DNA from: Flavobacteriales bacterium
GTDB taxonomy: Bacteria > Bacteroidota > Bacteroidia > Flavobacteriales > BACL11
Assembly: GCA_002728175.1 (NCBI GenBank)
Contig: PBVH01000026.1
Coordinates: 8,943-22,493, forward strand
Direction of reading: 5' to 3'
DNA: 13,551 bases
Positions 12,497-13,551 of this stretch are shown piece after piece. Position 1 is the first letter of the stretch, and each line of letters begins with the position of its first letter. The position numbers and the translations under genes were made by a program. Below the pieces are notes generated by a model. That model saw only the letters and a list, made by a program, of their open reading frames with translations. It was not told the DNA's origin and made no database searches.

Positions 12497-13551
12497 ATGA
12501 TAATATTAACTACAGCAAATGCAAACGCATATGATATGAATTTGATATTAATATTTATCTTTTTCCTGACAATAATTATTTTTCTATCTAATTATAAATT
12601 TATTCGTAGGTTTTTGTTTCTTTTTAATCCTGAGTTTATTCATCATTTCACCTTTTCTTTAATCAAAGTAAAAGCAAAATTGTTTCCGACTTTCATTTGG
12701 AAAATTATATACCAATTGAATAATAAAAAATTAGAAAGAAATCTTTTTGGTATTACATTTAAAAATCCAGTTGGACTTGCTGCTGGTTTTGATAAAGATG
12801 CAAAATTATTTGATGAACTATCTATGTTTGGTTTTGGATTTATAGAGATTGGAACAATTACACCATTACCTCAAGAAGGCAACCCCAAACCAAGATTATA
12901 TAGATTAAATAAAGATAGTGCTCTGATAAATAGAATGGGATTTAATAATGAAGGAGTGGAGTCTGCTCTAGCTAGATTAAGAAGAAAAAAGACAGATATA
13001 ATAATAGGTGGAAACATAGGTAAAAATAAAATTACTAAAAATATAGAAGCAAAAAATGATTACTTAATATGTTTTGAAAAATTATTTGATTATGTAGATT
13101 ATTTTGTTGTTAATGTCAGTTCACCTAATACACCTGGATTAAGAGAACTACAAGAAAAAGGACCATTAACAAGCATATTAAATGATTTACAAGCAAAAAA
13201 TAATTTAAAAAATAAAAGAAAACCTATTTTACTAAAAATAGCTCCTGATTTATCTAATGCACAACTTGATGATATAATCGAGATTGTTCTTGATACTAAA
13301 ATTGATGGGGTTATTGCTACCAACACTACTATCGAAAGAAAAAATTTGATTTCGGATACAAAAATAATTACTAAAATTGGTAATGGTGGAGTAAGCGGAA
13401 AACCATTAAAAAAGAGATCTACTGAGGTTATTAAATATTTACATCAAAAGTCAAATAATTCATTCCCAATAATTGGAGTTGGAGGTATTCATTCTGCAGA
13501 AGATGCTTTAGAAAAAATAAATGCTGGTGCAAGTCTTATTCAGTTGTATAC
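12497..13551 (+). CDS. pyrD: Dihydroorotate dehydrogenase (quinone), class 2, 3' end cut by the window edge
   Basis: This FMN enzyme oxidises dihydroorotate to orotate in pyrimidine synthesis and passes electrons to membrane quinones. ATG 12497 gives 351 residues to the edge. An in-frame ATG at 12536 would drop MIILTTANANAYD and start at the membrane segment; I cannot decide between them. Numbering from 12536: a hydrophobic segment (3-18), the class 2 quinone-site helix FLFLFNPEFIHHFTF (26-40), NPVGLAAGFDKDAK (77-90), GTITPLPQEGNPKPR (106-120), NRMGFNN (132-138), VNVSSPNTPGLREL (192-205) with catalytic base Ser196, KIAPDLS (234-240), ATNTT (261-265), GGVSGKPL (284-291) and GVGGIHSAEDA (314-324). 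Ser rather than Cys as the base confirms class 2. Only about 10-25 residues should be missing. Product is likely inner-membrane associated. Confidence 0.95.
   Translation, partial: MIILTTANANAYDMNLILIFIFFLTIIIFLSNYKFIRRFLFLFNPEFIHHFTFSLIKVKAKLFPTFIWKIIYQLNNKKLERNLFGITFKNPVGLAAGFDKDAKLFDELSMFGFGFIEIGTITPLPQEGNPKPRLYRLNKDSALINRMGFNNEGVESALARLRRKKTDIIIGGNIGKNKITKNIEAKNDYLICFEKLFDYVDYFVVNVSSPNTPGLRELQEKGPLTSILNDLQAKNNLKNKRKPILLKIAPDLSNAQLDDIIEIVLDTKIDGVIATNTTIERKNLISDTKIITKIGNGGVSGKPLKKRSTEVIKYLHQKSNNSFPIIGVGGIHSAEDALEKINAGASLIQLY

Noticed and set aside
13099..13326. Minus-strand open frame of 75 codons
   Set aside because: It is antisense to the well-conserved pyrD core and has no independent support.

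Overview
The window looks like a piece of a very AT-rich, tightly packed genome from the Bacteroidota, most likely Flavobacteriia. Four signs support this. Starts lack Shine-Dalgarno sequences and sit behind AT-rich leaders. Several starts have the Bacteroidota -7 promoter box TAnnTTTG a short distance upstream. Several proteins are typical of the group: the Bacteroidota-type urocanate hydratase, a DUF5522-like Cys protein, a LuxC-like acyl-CoA reductase without luxD/luxE, and a small XRE regulator. Spacers are very short and coding overlaps are common, which suggests a streamlined, possibly marine lineage. The species cannot be named from this sequence.

Layout. 1-1545 (minus): a small Cys-rich protein overlaps the start of urocanate hydratase (hutU, cut by the left edge). 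1579-3341 (plus): a PLP-dependent D-cysteine desulfhydrase/ACC-deaminase-like enzyme, then a secreted glucosaminidase with an unusual C-terminal half. 3330-7394 (minus): an unrecognised secreted protein, RNase HII (rnhB), then an 855-residue membrane-anchored protein with a duplicated N-terminal domain and a propeller-like C-terminus. 7435-8436 (plus): a LuxC-like acyl-CoA reductase. 8438-11870 (minus): a DtxR/MntR-type metalloregulator, a ZIP metal transporter, SmpB and a beta-helix lipoprotein. 11871-12159: an AT-rich divergent regulatory spacer. 12160-12459 (plus): an XRE-family regulator. 12497-13551 (plus): class 2 dihydroorotate dehydrogenase (pyrD, cut by the right edge).

How the genes fit together. 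The metalloregulator and ZIP transporter form a compact metal-homeostasis pair, with a candidate operator just upstream. SmpB and the lipoprotein overlap by four bases, so their translation may be coupled. The other neighbours (histidine degradation, amino-acid PLP chemistry, RNase HII, pyrimidine synthesis) are housekeeping genes with no clear shared pathway.

I see no IS element, CRISPR array, tRNA, rRNA, toxin-antitoxin pair or phage gene, and no convincing new multi-gene system. The points most worth a second look are the two-domain duplication in the 855-residue protein, the altered metal-site residues of the DtxR-like regulator together with its candidate operator, the inverted repeats at the xre and smpB promoters, and the glucosaminidase C-terminal domain.
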